Shown here piece after piece: positions 19,031-26,944 of a DNA stretch of 64,000 nucleotides. Both the position numbers and the translations under genes were made by a program. The notes under the pieces are model-generated. The model saw only the letters and a program-made list of their open reading frames with translations. It did no database searches and was not told the origin of the DNA. Origin of the DNA: CAMDKS01 sp964402975 (GTDB taxonomy: Bacteria > Bdellovibrionota_B > Oligoflexia > Oligoflexales > RGVZ01); NCBI GenBank assembly GCA_964402975.1, contig CAYOEM010000002.1, positions 1 to 64,000 on the forward strand. Direction: 5' to 3'. Every line of letters starts with the position of its first letter. Positions within the stretch are counted from its first letter, which is position 1.

Positions 19031-19734
19031 CAAAACTCAGGATGGGAGTCGTCGCCCTGGTGTTGGATAGGTTTCGGAAATGGGATGATGTTAGTCGTTC
19101 TGGGAGTCTTTACATCTTGCGCTGTTGCGCCCTGACGCATGGCTATGGTCGGAGTTTTAGCTGAATTCTTGGCCTTGCTCGGTTGAGCAGGTGTTGGTTC
19201 CGCAGTTTTTACGTACAACGTGGCGAGTCCTCCGCCGTCCAGCAATCTACCAGCTGCAAGGCCAGCTCGTACTAAGTGCGCGGTCTTGGCATCTAGACGA
19301 GCAAGCTCCGGAAGCCGGTCGCAATCAAGGGTCTTTTTTGCGCGAAGCACTACGAGCATGGCGTCGTCGATGTGTCCGCCGTGCAGATAGGCTCGCACTA
19401 GCAGGGTATAGAAGTCTTCAAGGACGATGCGCGTGTGTCGAGATTTAGGCCGCCGTCCCAAGGCGTTCTCAATTCTGGTCACCAGGAATTCAAGCTGGAA
19501 AACCGCCGAGTCAAAGTTACCAAGACGCCAGTCTATGGCTGCCTTTATGAACCGACTAAGTAGCCCTTGCGGACTCAAGATCCAAACGTACCAGAAGGCG
19601 TTGCCGAGGTATAACGTACCGCGCAGGATCCCAAGCGGACCTAGTATAAGCCCCCAAACGACAAGAATCGAGGCTGCAATAAGATCGTTCGCTGCGACTA
19701 AAATTCCACGTCCACTGACGTTGTTGTTCGCCAT
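19030..19734 (-). CDS. membrane-anchored protein of unknown function
   Basis: The protein is 234 aa. Two hydrophobic stretches lie at about residues 15-35 and 40-55. A helical region follows (about 60-150), where the spacing of Ala, Leu and Tyr resembles TPR-like repeats (NFDSAVFQLEFLVTRIEN, then LLVRAYLHGGHIDDAMLV). The C-terminal 70 residues are Pro/Thr/Lys-rich and probably disordered. No family is recognised. ATG 19734 is preferred to TTG 19773. It sits between the EF-hand lipoprotein and ltaE in one strand run. Confidence 0.65.
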   Translation of the reverse strand: MANNNVSGRGILVAANDLIAASILVVWGLILGPLGILRGTLYLGNAFWYVWILSPQGLLSRFIKAAIDWRLGNFDSAVFQLEFLVTRIENALGRRPKSRHTRIVLEDFYTLLVRAYLHGGHIDDAMLVVLRAKKTLDCDRLPELARLDAKTAHLVRAGLAAGRLLDGGGLATLYVKTAEPTPAQPSKAKNSAKTPTIAMRQGATAQDVKTPRTTNIIPFPKPIQHQGDDSHPEF

Positions 19735-19802
19735 AGTGGGGTTGGTATACCGTAGAAGTTCGGTGCTTTGCAACCCGGAGTCGGTAACTGCGTTTGTCTA
19801 TT

Positions 19803-20519
19803 TTAACAGCCTGTTTTACTTAGATAATTTTTAAGCTTGGCTTCTTGATTCGCACCAGGGCAAGTCCCAATGGCCGCTTGTATTGTGCTAATTTGAGCTG
19901 CGGCAGCCTGGTCGGTTGTGGACGATGAGTCACCACCTGCAAAGGCCGCCGCTGCGCTGGCTAGTTGGGTTAATATCGTGACGGCGTCCCCAGAGCTCAT
20001 CCCCAGTAGTTCAGAGACTGATATCGTGCCGTCTCCATTCGTGTCGTACTTCTTTGTTCTAAGCGTTAACGACGCCGTTTGGAACATGGCGATTTTGAGG
20101 ACGTCGGCCGTTGTGCGATTAACGGCTGGAATCTTGAGCATTAAAGCTACGGCTTCATCCACGTCACTGATATTTGCATCGGTGGCATCGGGCAAAATTG
20201 CAAATAAAGATGTGACTTCATTGGTGGACGTGGTCTGGCCTCCTGAACTAGATGCCATCTTTTGAGCAAGTGTCAGAGCGTTTATTCCAGCCCTCTCTGC
20301 ATAGGCGAGAGCGAGAATCGAGACCCACTGCCAATTCTCTGGCTCATCTTTTAGAGCATCGGTTAGAATTTTAATAGCCTTATCGGGGTTACCGTCTTCG
20401 AGGGCTACCGTAGCGTCCTCGGCAGGATCTTTAGTTTCGTATGACGCGAATGGATTAGGGCCACAGCCGACAAGGTGTGACATGATTAGCGCAAGAAGAT
20501 AAACTTTAGTCTTAATCAT
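19803..20519 (-). CDS. TPR lipoprotein with an EF-hand loop
   Basis: The protein is 238 aa. The signal ends SHLVGC, with lipid-modified Cys about 19. A TPR-like pair follows (ATVALEDGNPDKAIKILTDA, then WQWVSILALAYAERAG). Near residue 170 is a canonical 12-residue EF-hand loop, DTNGDGTISVSE, with Asp1, Asn3, Asp5, Thr7 and Glu12 in place, so Ca2+ binding is predicted. GGGAGG about 8 bases before ATG 20519 sets the start. The stop of the upstream barrel gene is only 14 bp away, so they form an operon. A Ca2+-sensitive periplasmic partner of that barrel is possible, by inference. Confidence 0.75.
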   Translation of the reverse strand: MIKTKVYLLALIMSHLVGCGPNPFASYETKDPAEDATVALEDGNPDKAIKILTDALKDEPENWQWVSILALAYAERAGINALTLAQKMASSSGGQTTSTNEVTSLFAILPDATDANISDVDEAVALMLKIPAVNRTTADVLKIAMFQTASLTLRTKKYDTNGDGTISVSELLGMSSGDAVTILTQLASAAAAFAGGDSSSTTDQAAAAQISTIQAAIGTCPGANQEAKLKNYLSKTGC

Positions 20520-20533
20520 GATGCGGCCTCCCT

Positions 20534-21628
20534 TCAAAGTCCCATGGTTAATCTGAACATTAAGCGTTTGTCGGGCCTGATGCCTGAACGATCAGAAACT
20601 TCTTGAATATAGATGCCAGCATCTAGCCGAAGGAGTCTCAAATCTAAATATAACCCTCCGCTTGACCAGCCCTCTGAGAGGCCAGCCGTGAAGCCAATCA
20701 TGTCTCGCACAGATAATTCCGCACCGAGATGAATTTTTTTAAGTCGCGACGAGTTTAGCCGACTTGTGACATCCCAGAGCTCTCCTAATAGCTTAAACTT
20801 ACTGAGTTGAGATTGTGGTTGGATAGCAAATCCCAAGTTAATGATTTGCTTGAGTGGCGAAGGTGCCGGAGATTCATCAGTGAATCGTCGGAATGACGTG
20901 CCGCCGACATTTTGTATGGTCGCAGCAACAGTCGGTTGAACCAGGCCATTTAATTTATAAATCACACCCAAGTCAGCGCTCGTTCCTATTCCAGACTTCA
21001 GCAGGTCAGAGCTTTGCATGTTGCCAAGTGATTCAGCATCCGTAACGTTAGCATCGAGGCTCGCTGTGCCACGGTGTAAATATTTGATGTTGGCTCCAAC
21101 AAATAAACGTTTATCCATGAAGTCTTGCGCGAGAGAAAACGCTATACCGTTGTTTGTAACCAAACGAGCTTTGACGGCTTCGAGTCCTCCTGACTCAGGT
21201 GATTTAAAAACAAGAATGTCAGTTGTTTCTGCATTAAATACTGATAGTGCAGCGCGTCTAAAAATAATGGCTGTGGAATTGTATAGACCGATATGTTGAT
21301 TTTTTCCGATTCGTTTTCGTAGGATCGAAGGAATATCTGCATTCTCATCTTGAAGCTCAGTGGCCATGTTTCGGGCGTCGTCACTAAATTCGAGATGAGG
21401 ACTCAAAAAAATAAGTCGCCCAAATACGCCTTGTCCTTGAGCGATTCCCGCGGGGTTGTAATACAATCCATCTGGACCCTCAGCCGTCGCAAGACTGGTA
21501 TCGCCACGACCAAGATAGTGAGCACTCCGATACAGACGCTGTGAGTCCTCGGCAAATATGGGCGAAAACGACATGCAGAGATAGGCGGCCGCAAAGAAAA
21601 ATTTGTGTTTGGCTTGGCGAAGCCTCAT
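20534..21628 (-). CDS. outer-membrane beta-barrel, PorV/UPF0164-like
   Basis: The protein is 364 aa, with a signal peptide ending IFA near residue 26. The mature start (YLGRGDTSLATAEGPDGLYYNPAGIA) has the pattern seen in FadL/PorV/UPF0164-type barrels, where an N-terminal GxxxTA..D..A..YNPAG element precedes beta-strands. The rest alternates aromatic and polar residues and ends in MGL. Membership is by pattern only. GGAGG lies 11 bases before the ATG. It leads an operon with the EF-hand lipoprotein and membrane protein. Confidence 0.7.
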   Translation of the reverse strand: MRLRQAKHKFFFAAAYLCMSFSPIFAEDSQRLYRSAHYLGRGDTSLATAEGPDGLYYNPAGIAQGQGVFGRLIFLSPHLEFSDDARNMATELQDENADIPSILRKRIGKNQHIGLYNSTAIIFRRAALSVFNAETTDILVFKSPESGGLEAVKARLVTNNGIAFSLAQDFMDKRLFVGANIKYLHRGTASLDANVTDAESLGNMQSSDLLKSGIGTSADLGVIYKLNGLVQPTVAATIQNVGGTSFRRFTDESPAPSPLKQIINLGFAIQPQSQLSKFKLLGELWDVTSRLNSSRLKKIHLGAELSVRDMIGFTAGLSEGWSSGGLYLDLRLLRLDAGIYIQEVSDRSGIRPDKRLMFRLTMGL

Positions 21629-21826
21629 GTCGAACCATCCTCCAAGTGAGCGCGAGACGTCTCGTGCTGCGTAAGGGGTTCGGCTGAATAGGCTGAAAAT
21701 TAAGAAGAATTATTAAAATCACACTTTAAATCAATGAATATAGGGCCTTAAAAAGCAAGAGGCCGGTCTTGCCGGCCCCTGAAGCTTTGTCGCCTAAGGT
21801 GAAATTTAATTTTTGGGAGAAACTTT
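21629..21826. other. structured intergenic leader region
   Basis: There is no long gene between 21628 and 22104. At 21755-21777 two overlapping hairpins compete: GCAAGA with TCTTGC, or GGCCGG with CCGGCC. On the minus strand the second is followed closely by TCTTGCTTTTT, as in a terminator. GCTTTGTCGCC at 21784-21794 is the exact reverse complement of 21892-21902 inside the 44-codon ORF. No clear promoter was found. Confidence 0.5.
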
Positions 21827-21961
21827 ATGAATTTGTCAGAACTTGTAGATAAAACGGTCCCAGTTAAGGGGAAGGGCTCATTCGATAATGCGGCGACAAA
21901 GCATCTTAAAACTGACGAGCTTTTAACGGGTTGCAAGCAGCTGGTCAACATTTATTCATAG
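21827..21961 (+). CDS. small 44-aa protein
   Basis: An ATG at 21827 is preceded seven bases upstream by GGGAG and opens a 44-codon frame ending TAG at 21961. The product is charged and soluble (starts MNLSELVDKT, ends QLVNIYS), with one Cys at residue 36. No family is recognised. An 11-bp inverted repeat links the region before the ribosome site to codons 22-26, so translation may be controlled by RNA folding. It could be a leader peptide or a chance ORF in a structured RNA. Confidence 0.45.
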   Translation: MNLSELVDKTVPVKGKGSFDNAATKHLKTDELLTGCKQLVNIYS

Positions 21962-22067
21962 GCCAATTGGCCAGTTATCGTTTTTTATTCATATCAAAAA
22001 GATATGTATTATTGGGGTCTTAGCATAACCTCTCAATAGATCTAGCTTTTTTCCCGTAACAGCGTTC

Positions 22068-22106
22068 AGGAGGGGCGTTGTTAAAGCAACGCCAAAAGAT
22101 GCCATG
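22068..22106 (+). promoter_or_regulatory. ribosome site separated from ATG by a hairpin
   Basis: AGGAGG at 22068-22073 is followed at once by a perfect 7-bp stem (GGCGTTG 22074-22080 with CAACGCC 22087-22093, 6-base loop). Ten bases later comes ATG 22104. Unfolded, the distance is too long for initiation; with the stem folded it is near 10 bases. Confidence 0.5.
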
Positions 22107-22712
22107 CAACAGTTTTCCAGGGTTTTTGAAGCAATTGCGACCCTTGAGCGGGTCCTTCTGGCCGGCGACTCACCTGGGGTGAAAATGGCCGCTGGATTTG
22201 CGATGGAGGTTCTCGTCGGACAAGGGGTTTTGGGCCGCCCAGTTTCCTGTCGCACCCATAAAAACTTGGTGTTTAGCGTCAGCGCTACTGTTCTTTCAGA
22301 CGACATGGAGCACGTTCTCGTTATTCGTGGACATCGTGGGCCTATGTTACCGCGAAAAATAATCGAGGTTGAAAATTGCAAGAAACTGCTCGATGTTGCG
22401 CATGAACTGGCTAGTATATCGTGCGGAGATCCAAGCACTGAAATTGTGCTGAGTGGTCGCGCATTATCTGTTGAAATTTGGGATGACGCCGATCATGAAT
22501 TACAAATCGGATTTAATTTTCTTGCCATCTCACGAAATACGCCTGTCATGGATGTTGGTGATGCATGGGATTTTATTGAATTCTCCAAGCTGAATATCGA
22601 TCTCATAGACCCGAGGGAAGCACTGGCACTCAGTGAAATGCTTAGCATTATGGGCATCAAAAACCCTTACGACATTGAAGCCGATCAAGATTCAAATATT
22701 TCTGCTGCATAG
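22104..22712 (+). CDS. hypothetical cytoplasmic protein
   Basis: The protein is 202 aa with no signal peptide or membrane helix. It mixes short beta-like stretches (RTHKNLVFSVSATVL, HVLVIRGHRGPML) with an acidic C-terminal third (ending EADQDSNISAA). Two Cys lie near residues 49 and 92. No domain is recognised. The start is ATG 22104, whose ribosome site is set off by a hairpin. It is followed by a small exported protein gene 85 bp downstream. Confidence 0.65.
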   Translation: MQQFSRVFEAIATLERVLLAGDSPGVKMAAGFAMEVLVGQGVLGRPVSCRTHKNLVFSVSATVLSDDMEHVLVIRGHRGPMLPRKIIEVENCKKLLDVAHELASISCGDPSTEIVLSGRALSVEIWDDADHELQIGFNFLAISRNTPVMDVGDAWDFIEFSKLNIDLIDPREALALSEMLSIMGIKNPYDIEADQDSNISAA

Positions 22713-22797
22713 TATGATTGGTGGTGTACTATAACTCGCTGACTCAGCAGTTAGAGTTTTGATTAGGTGCGTGTGCATCGTCAGTGAGGGGCACATC

Positions 22798-23274
22798 ATG
22801 AAACATTTGCTTTTTATGATTCCTGTTTTTTCAACGGCTATAGTCGCTGCAACATCGGTAGTTTTAAAATTTGCGGTGATTGAGTCGGTTGAGGAAGGAT
22901 CACTAGGCGCCAAACGTTTATATTATGATTTAGCCTGCAACCAAGAGTTTGTGCAGGTTTTGGATCAGCCTGCGGGATCCAACAAGATCGATGTTGGTAT
23001 ATTGACCAGATGGCGTGACGAGTCCTGTGATGAACCGACCCGCAGGGTTTTTTCCAGGTATAACCCTTACGGAAAGGCTGTGAACGCGGTGCAAAGTTTT
23101 GAACAGGTTTGGTACTGTGAGGCAACTTGCTTCACTCCTGGGGGCCCTGACATGCCGCCTTACAACCGCTTTGTTTCAGCATTTGGAACAAGTGAGAAAC
23201 AAGCGACAGAATACCTTGGGTGCACGCCACCATATTTGCAGCATCTCACCTGCCATACCGTAAACGTTCAGTAG
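22798..23274 (+). CDS. small exported Cys-containing protein
   Basis: The protein is 158 aa. The first about 25 residues are hydrophobic (MKHLLFMIPVFSTAIVAATS), as in a signal peptide or anchor. The rest holds six Cys, including WYCEATC and YLGCTPPYLQHLTC, which could form disulfides in the periplasm. No family is recognised. GAGGGG eight bases before ATG 22798 selects the start; the longer frame from 22759 reads poorly. It converges on the desaturase gene with 12 bp between stops. Confidence 0.65.
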   Translation: MKHLLFMIPVFSTAIVAATSVVLKFAVIESVEEGSLGAKRLYYDLACNQEFVQVLDQPAGSNKIDVGILTRWRDESCDEPTRRVFSRYNPYGKAVNAVQSFEQVWYCEATCFTPGGPDMPPYNRFVSAFGTSEKQATEYLGCTPPYLQHLTCHTVNVQ

Positions 23275-23286
23275 TGACGTCGGGAT

Positions 23287-24177
23287 CTATGCGCTTAGTT
23301 TAAATTTGTTTTCGGGTCTATTATATTCCGGGTCTTTTATAGATTTTAGCCGCGTGACAAGGCCCAATGATTTTAAAAATCTAATAACCATCATCGTTGG
23401 ATCGATCTCCCACCATTTATGCCCCGCTTCTGCAACACCTTGTATGGCGTGGTGGTTATTGTGCCAGCCCTCACCGAAAGTAATTAGAGCGACCCACCAA
23501 GTATTACGCGAGAGATCATTGATAGCGTAGTTTCGGTATCCAAAGAAGTGTGTGGCGCTATTGACGCACCACGTAGCATGATAGACAAGAACCATTCGTA
23601 AACAGACGCCCCACAGCACCATACCGAGGCCGCCAATCCAGTAGAGTAAACCTGCTAAAATGAACTGTGGAACGACTTGTCCGGGTACGGTGTCCAGAAA
23701 GCGGTAGTAGGGGTCGGTAGCGACATCTCTGGCGAATCTGCGAAGCCTGACTGGATTATCGAATTGGTCGCGCCATTTCGTGGTCCATAAAAAGTGACAG
23801 TGCAGAAAACCCTGGCGCGAGCTGTGAGGGTCCATATCCGTGTCGGGTGCGGAGTGATGCTGACGGTGTATGGCAGTCCACTTGATCGGGCCGCCTTGCA
23901 TGGCTAAGGCGCCACATGTGGCGCATATCCGTTCAAACCATTTCGGCGTGACAAACGTTCTGTGCGAAATCATACGGTGATATGTCATCGTGATGCCTAT
24001 GCATCCGGTTAGAAAATACATAACAAGCAGAGCAACGACATTCTGTGTGGAAGCATAATTCAAAGCGAAAATCGCGCCCACATGCATGAGCGTTACCCAA
24101 AAAATACTTCCCCAGTTCACGCTGGTTTGTGTGTCTTCACCACGCTTTGACATTTTTGTGGTTTCAAAGCCATTCAT
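23287..24177 (-). CDS. acyl-CoA / acyl-lipid delta-9-type fatty acid desaturase
   Basis: The protein is 296 aa with four hydrophobic helices in two pairs. The three histidine boxes of membrane desaturases are present: HRMISH, HRQHH and HNNHH. DMDPHSSRQGFLHCHFLW is typical of the acyl-CoA desaturase (DesC/OLE1) type. It introduces a double bond into a fatty acyl chain using O2, a di-iron centre and electron donors, so aerobic membrane fluidity control is implied. The start is ATG 24177 with GGAG six bases upstream. Confidence 0.92.
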   Translation of the reverse strand: MNGFETTKMSKRGEDTQTSVNWGSIFWVTLMHVGAIFALNYASTQNVVALLVMYFLTGCIGITMTYHRMISHRTFVTPKWFERICATCGALAMQGGPIKWTAIHRQHHSAPDTDMDPHSSRQGFLHCHFLWTTKWRDQFDNPVRLRRFARDVATDPYYRFLDTVPGQVVPQFILAGLLYWIGGLGMVLWGVCLRMVLVYHATWCVNSATHFFGYRNYAINDLSRNTWWVALITFGEGWHNNHHAIQGVAEAGHKWWEIDPTMMVIRFLKSLGLVTRLKSIKDPEYNRPENKFKLSA

Positions 24178-24390
24178 CTGCACTCCAATTCAAACACTGC
24201 TTTGGTGTTTATTCATTTTTCTGCTTAATAAGATTGTCGGCTGCCTTTGAATAAGGCACCAGTAAAAGATATGTAAAAACGGGAGTCCTCGAGGAGTCCT
24301 CTTTTAAGGCTCTGTAATCACATGTTTTTTACGTTTTTCGAGAGCCTTTGCATGATGGGGACATCTGACTTGGCGCTCCAATTTGAGTCT

Positions 24391-26886
24391 TTAAAGAGTC
24401 AGATCTAACGGCGACCTGAGAAGCTCTCTTCTGAGGGCCTTGGCTGAATCTTTGAATTCACTTAATGCGGCGAGAGACTGTAAATATGTTGCGACTCTAT
24501 ACATGAGGCCCATTAGATCTCCCACGCCGAAGTATTCCGTGGTGCCATTTTTAACCAAACTCGTCCAATCAGCCCCCGTCAGCCACTGGCGCACGATCCA
24601 TCCTGCGGACGGGTTGAATTCTTTTATTTGATGCCAGGTCCGACGTCCAAAGGGTAAATCGTAGGCTTCTGGAAAGAGCTCGATTGGATAAAATAATTCC
24701 AAATCCTCTTCCAGCTTCGCAGCATCAAAGGGGAATCGGTAACTAGGATCCGAGCCCGGCTCTTTAAATCGTGGCAAGCAAAGAGCTGCCATTAATTCTG
24801 CGGCCGCGATCATCTTGTCTGTTGTCACCATACCCTTGTCAATCATGCTTGATAGCATGAGGCCACCGCTTTGGGGGAAGTAACGCGCGATGGACCCGAG
24901 GTTTGTTAGGTTTTCGCTATTAGATATGAATCCTAGTTTGTGCAAGTGGAGATGCATACCTGCTAGTTTTGCTTGCTTGCGATGATCTAGATAAAGGTGG
25001 CAGGGTTGACGCAGCGTGCATGTGGTGCAAGAGCTAAGGGCGGGCGTGGTTAGTGCATCTGATTTGTTTTGAAATCGAGCAAATTCTGCGGCGGGACTTA
25101 TGCAAGGTAAATCTTGGTTTGAAAGCTTGTTCTCGACGTCAGGCTTTCGAATAAGCCTTAGGTCTGTTTTGCGATGCTGGTATTTAAGGAAGCTTTTAGC
25201 GTAAATTCCTTCAATAGTACTCAAGTTCAGCCCACGACCTAGAAGTCCCAACAGTGTGGTGGGGTCTGTTCTTAGGCGCGAATTGCAAGGCTCTCTTTTG
25301 GCACCGGCCTGTCTAGAATAGGACTCAACGCTTGACCAGAGTGAAAATCCAATGACGTCTTTGCCCCTTCTACCAGCGCGCCCCAGCATCTGTAAGATTT
25401 CACCTTCGGCGTAAGGTGTCATGCCGGCCTCGCCCGGCCTTTGATAATCGGCTATCAAAGCGCTTCTTACACTAAAGTTGATACCAAGCGAAAGCCCCAT
25501 GGTCGCAACGCAAAATCTGAGGAGACCGTCCTTTACAAGACGTTCAACCGCAATTCGAGCCGCTGGGGCGAGACCTGAATGATGGAAACCAACCCCGTAT
25601 GTTTGCATCATGCGCCGCAGGGAGGGTTTTATAAAAGAGAGAGAGCCGACATCTTTGTGGGCCTGTTGTAGCACGCTTCCTATTTTCTCAGCTTGCTCCG
25701 CACTTAATGGGGGTAACGATCTTTCAATTTCCATGGCCAGGTTTTCACAATCAAACCTCTTTCCGCAGTAGATAATACATGGAGTTAACTCTAAATCGAT
25801 AAGAGGTGGGAGTCTTGTCACGAGGTCTGAGTGACGCAACGGCAGCTGCTGCCTAGCGGGATTCATCGATTTGAACGCATCTTTAGGCAGGCAGTCTTCT
25901 GTAAGCCAATGCCCGCTGTAATAGACAAGATTTGTTAGAGGCACCGGTCTGTGCTCTGTTCTTACAAGCGTGCAACGCTTCTTTCCCTGGGATGATATCC
26001 AATCCGCAAATTCCTCAGCGTTAGCTACTGAGGCCGATAACAATAAAACCTGACATGAAGGCGGCGTCAGGATGATAGCTTCCTCCCAAGCACTGCCTCG
26101 ACCTTCGTCTTGCAAATAATGGTACTCGTCAAAGACCACCAAACTTCGGCCCAAATCAGGCTCAATTCCCAGCAACGAGTTTCGGTAACTTTCAAGTGTC
26201 GCGACCACGATTGGCGCATCGAGGTTTTCCTTGATATCACCTGTGGCTATGCCAACCTTGTCGTCCCCAAACATGGCCCGAAGTTCTCGCACCTTATCAT
26301 TCGAAAGAGACTTAACCGGTGTCGTATACGCCGCCCGGAACGAGGGATCATCAATGTTCATTGCAAAAAAAACTTCAACGGCTCGGGTTTTCCCAGCCGT
26401 GGTTGGCGCATCTACGATAACACTCTCGCCGCTGCGAAGAAGGTCAAAGACCTGCTGTTGCCAAGGATCAAGGCTAAGAAGCTTAGGATCTGAGGTCCCC
26501 TTATTTGCAGAGGCGCTCATTGACCTTAGTTCCGCGCCGGCGCTTAGCCATGACTTAATTAATTGACGACTTTTTAAAATGCTGTCTTCACTAACGTCAG
26601 CTCGCACTCTATCTTGGAAATCCGCTGTGCGATCTCGGCGTTGAAATGGCTTGAAGTGGGGCCTGGTCTTATCTGACGCGCCTTTTCGATGATGCCGGTG
26701 ACCTTCTCCGTGGCCCTGCGACTTTACTGGGCGATCCCCCGCAGACCCTGGTCGATCTCGTTGACCGCCGTTTTTTCCGTTTTGGCCAGAAGGCTTTGAG
26801 CCGTCATTGTTTCCAGCACTTCGCTTACCGGACCCGTGTCGTTTACCACGGTTTTTACCGGATGCGCCCTTCCCGAATCGGCTCAT
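24391..26886 (-). CDS. Ski2/Mtr4-like DExH RNA helicase
   Basis: The protein is 831 aa. Residues 1-90 are a basic Gly/Arg/Lys/His-rich tail, probably disordered and RNA-binding. Motif I is APTTAGKT, motif II DEYH, motif III SAS, motif VI GRAGRRG; these and YTTPVKSLSNDK fit the Ski2-like superfamily 2 group. Near residues 616-627 four Cys (SSCTTCTLRQPC with neighbours) may bind a metal. The C-terminus is helical. The start at 26886 is supported by AAAGGA; the frame from 26934 is less likely. Bacterial members may act in RNA processing or decay. The gene starts 59 bp downstream of the GSIII stop. Confidence 0.88.
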   Translation of the reverse strand: MSRFGKGASGKNRGKRHGSGKRSAGNNDGSKPSGQNGKNGGQRDRPGSAGDRPVKSQGHGEGHRHHRKGASDKTRPHFKPFQRRDRTADFQDRVRADVSEDSILKSRQLIKSWLSAGAELRSMSASANKGTSDPKLLSLDPWQQQVFDLLRSGESVIVDAPTTAGKTRAVEVFFAMNIDDPSFRAAYTTPVKSLSNDKVRELRAMFGDDKVGIATGDIKENLDAPIVVATLESYRNSLLGIEPDLGRSLVVFDEYHYLQDEGRGSAWEEAIILTPPSCQVLLLSASVANAEEFADWISSQGKKRCTLVRTEHRPVPLTNLVYYSGHWLTEDCLPKDAFKSMNPARQQLPLRHSDLVTRLPPLIDLELTPCIIYCGKRFDCENLAMEIERSLPPLSAEQAEKIGSVLQQAHKDVGSLSFIKPSLRRMMQTYGVGFHHSGLAPAARIAVERLVKDGLLRFCVATMGLSLGINFSVRSALIADYQRPGEAGMTPYAEGEILQMLGRAGRRGKDVIGFSLWSSVESYSRQAGAKREPCNSRLRTDPTTLLGLLGRGLNLSTIEGIYAKSFLKYQHRKTDLRLIRKPDVENKLSNQDLPCISPAAEFARFQNKSDALTTPALSSCTTCTLRQPCHLYLDHRKQAKLAGMHLHLHKLGFISNSENLTNLGSIARYFPQSGGLMLSSMIDKGMVTTDKMIAAAELMAALCLPRFKEPGSDPSYRFPFDAAKLEEDLELFYPIELFPEAYDLPFGRRTWHQIKEFNPSAGWIVRQWLTGADWTSLVKNGTTEYFGVGDLMGLMYRVATYLQSLAALSEFKDSAKALRRELLRSPLDLTL

Positions 26887-26944
26887 GTTATCCTTTCGCA
26901 GCATGCATGGGAGGACGACCTCGTAGTCCTCCACCGGCAGTATA

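Noticed and set aside
24242..24348. small hairpins and a GGAGTCCTC direct repeat after the helicase gene
   Set aside because: Stems are only 6-8 bp, with loops up to 27 bases and no clear T run, so I do not call a terminator.
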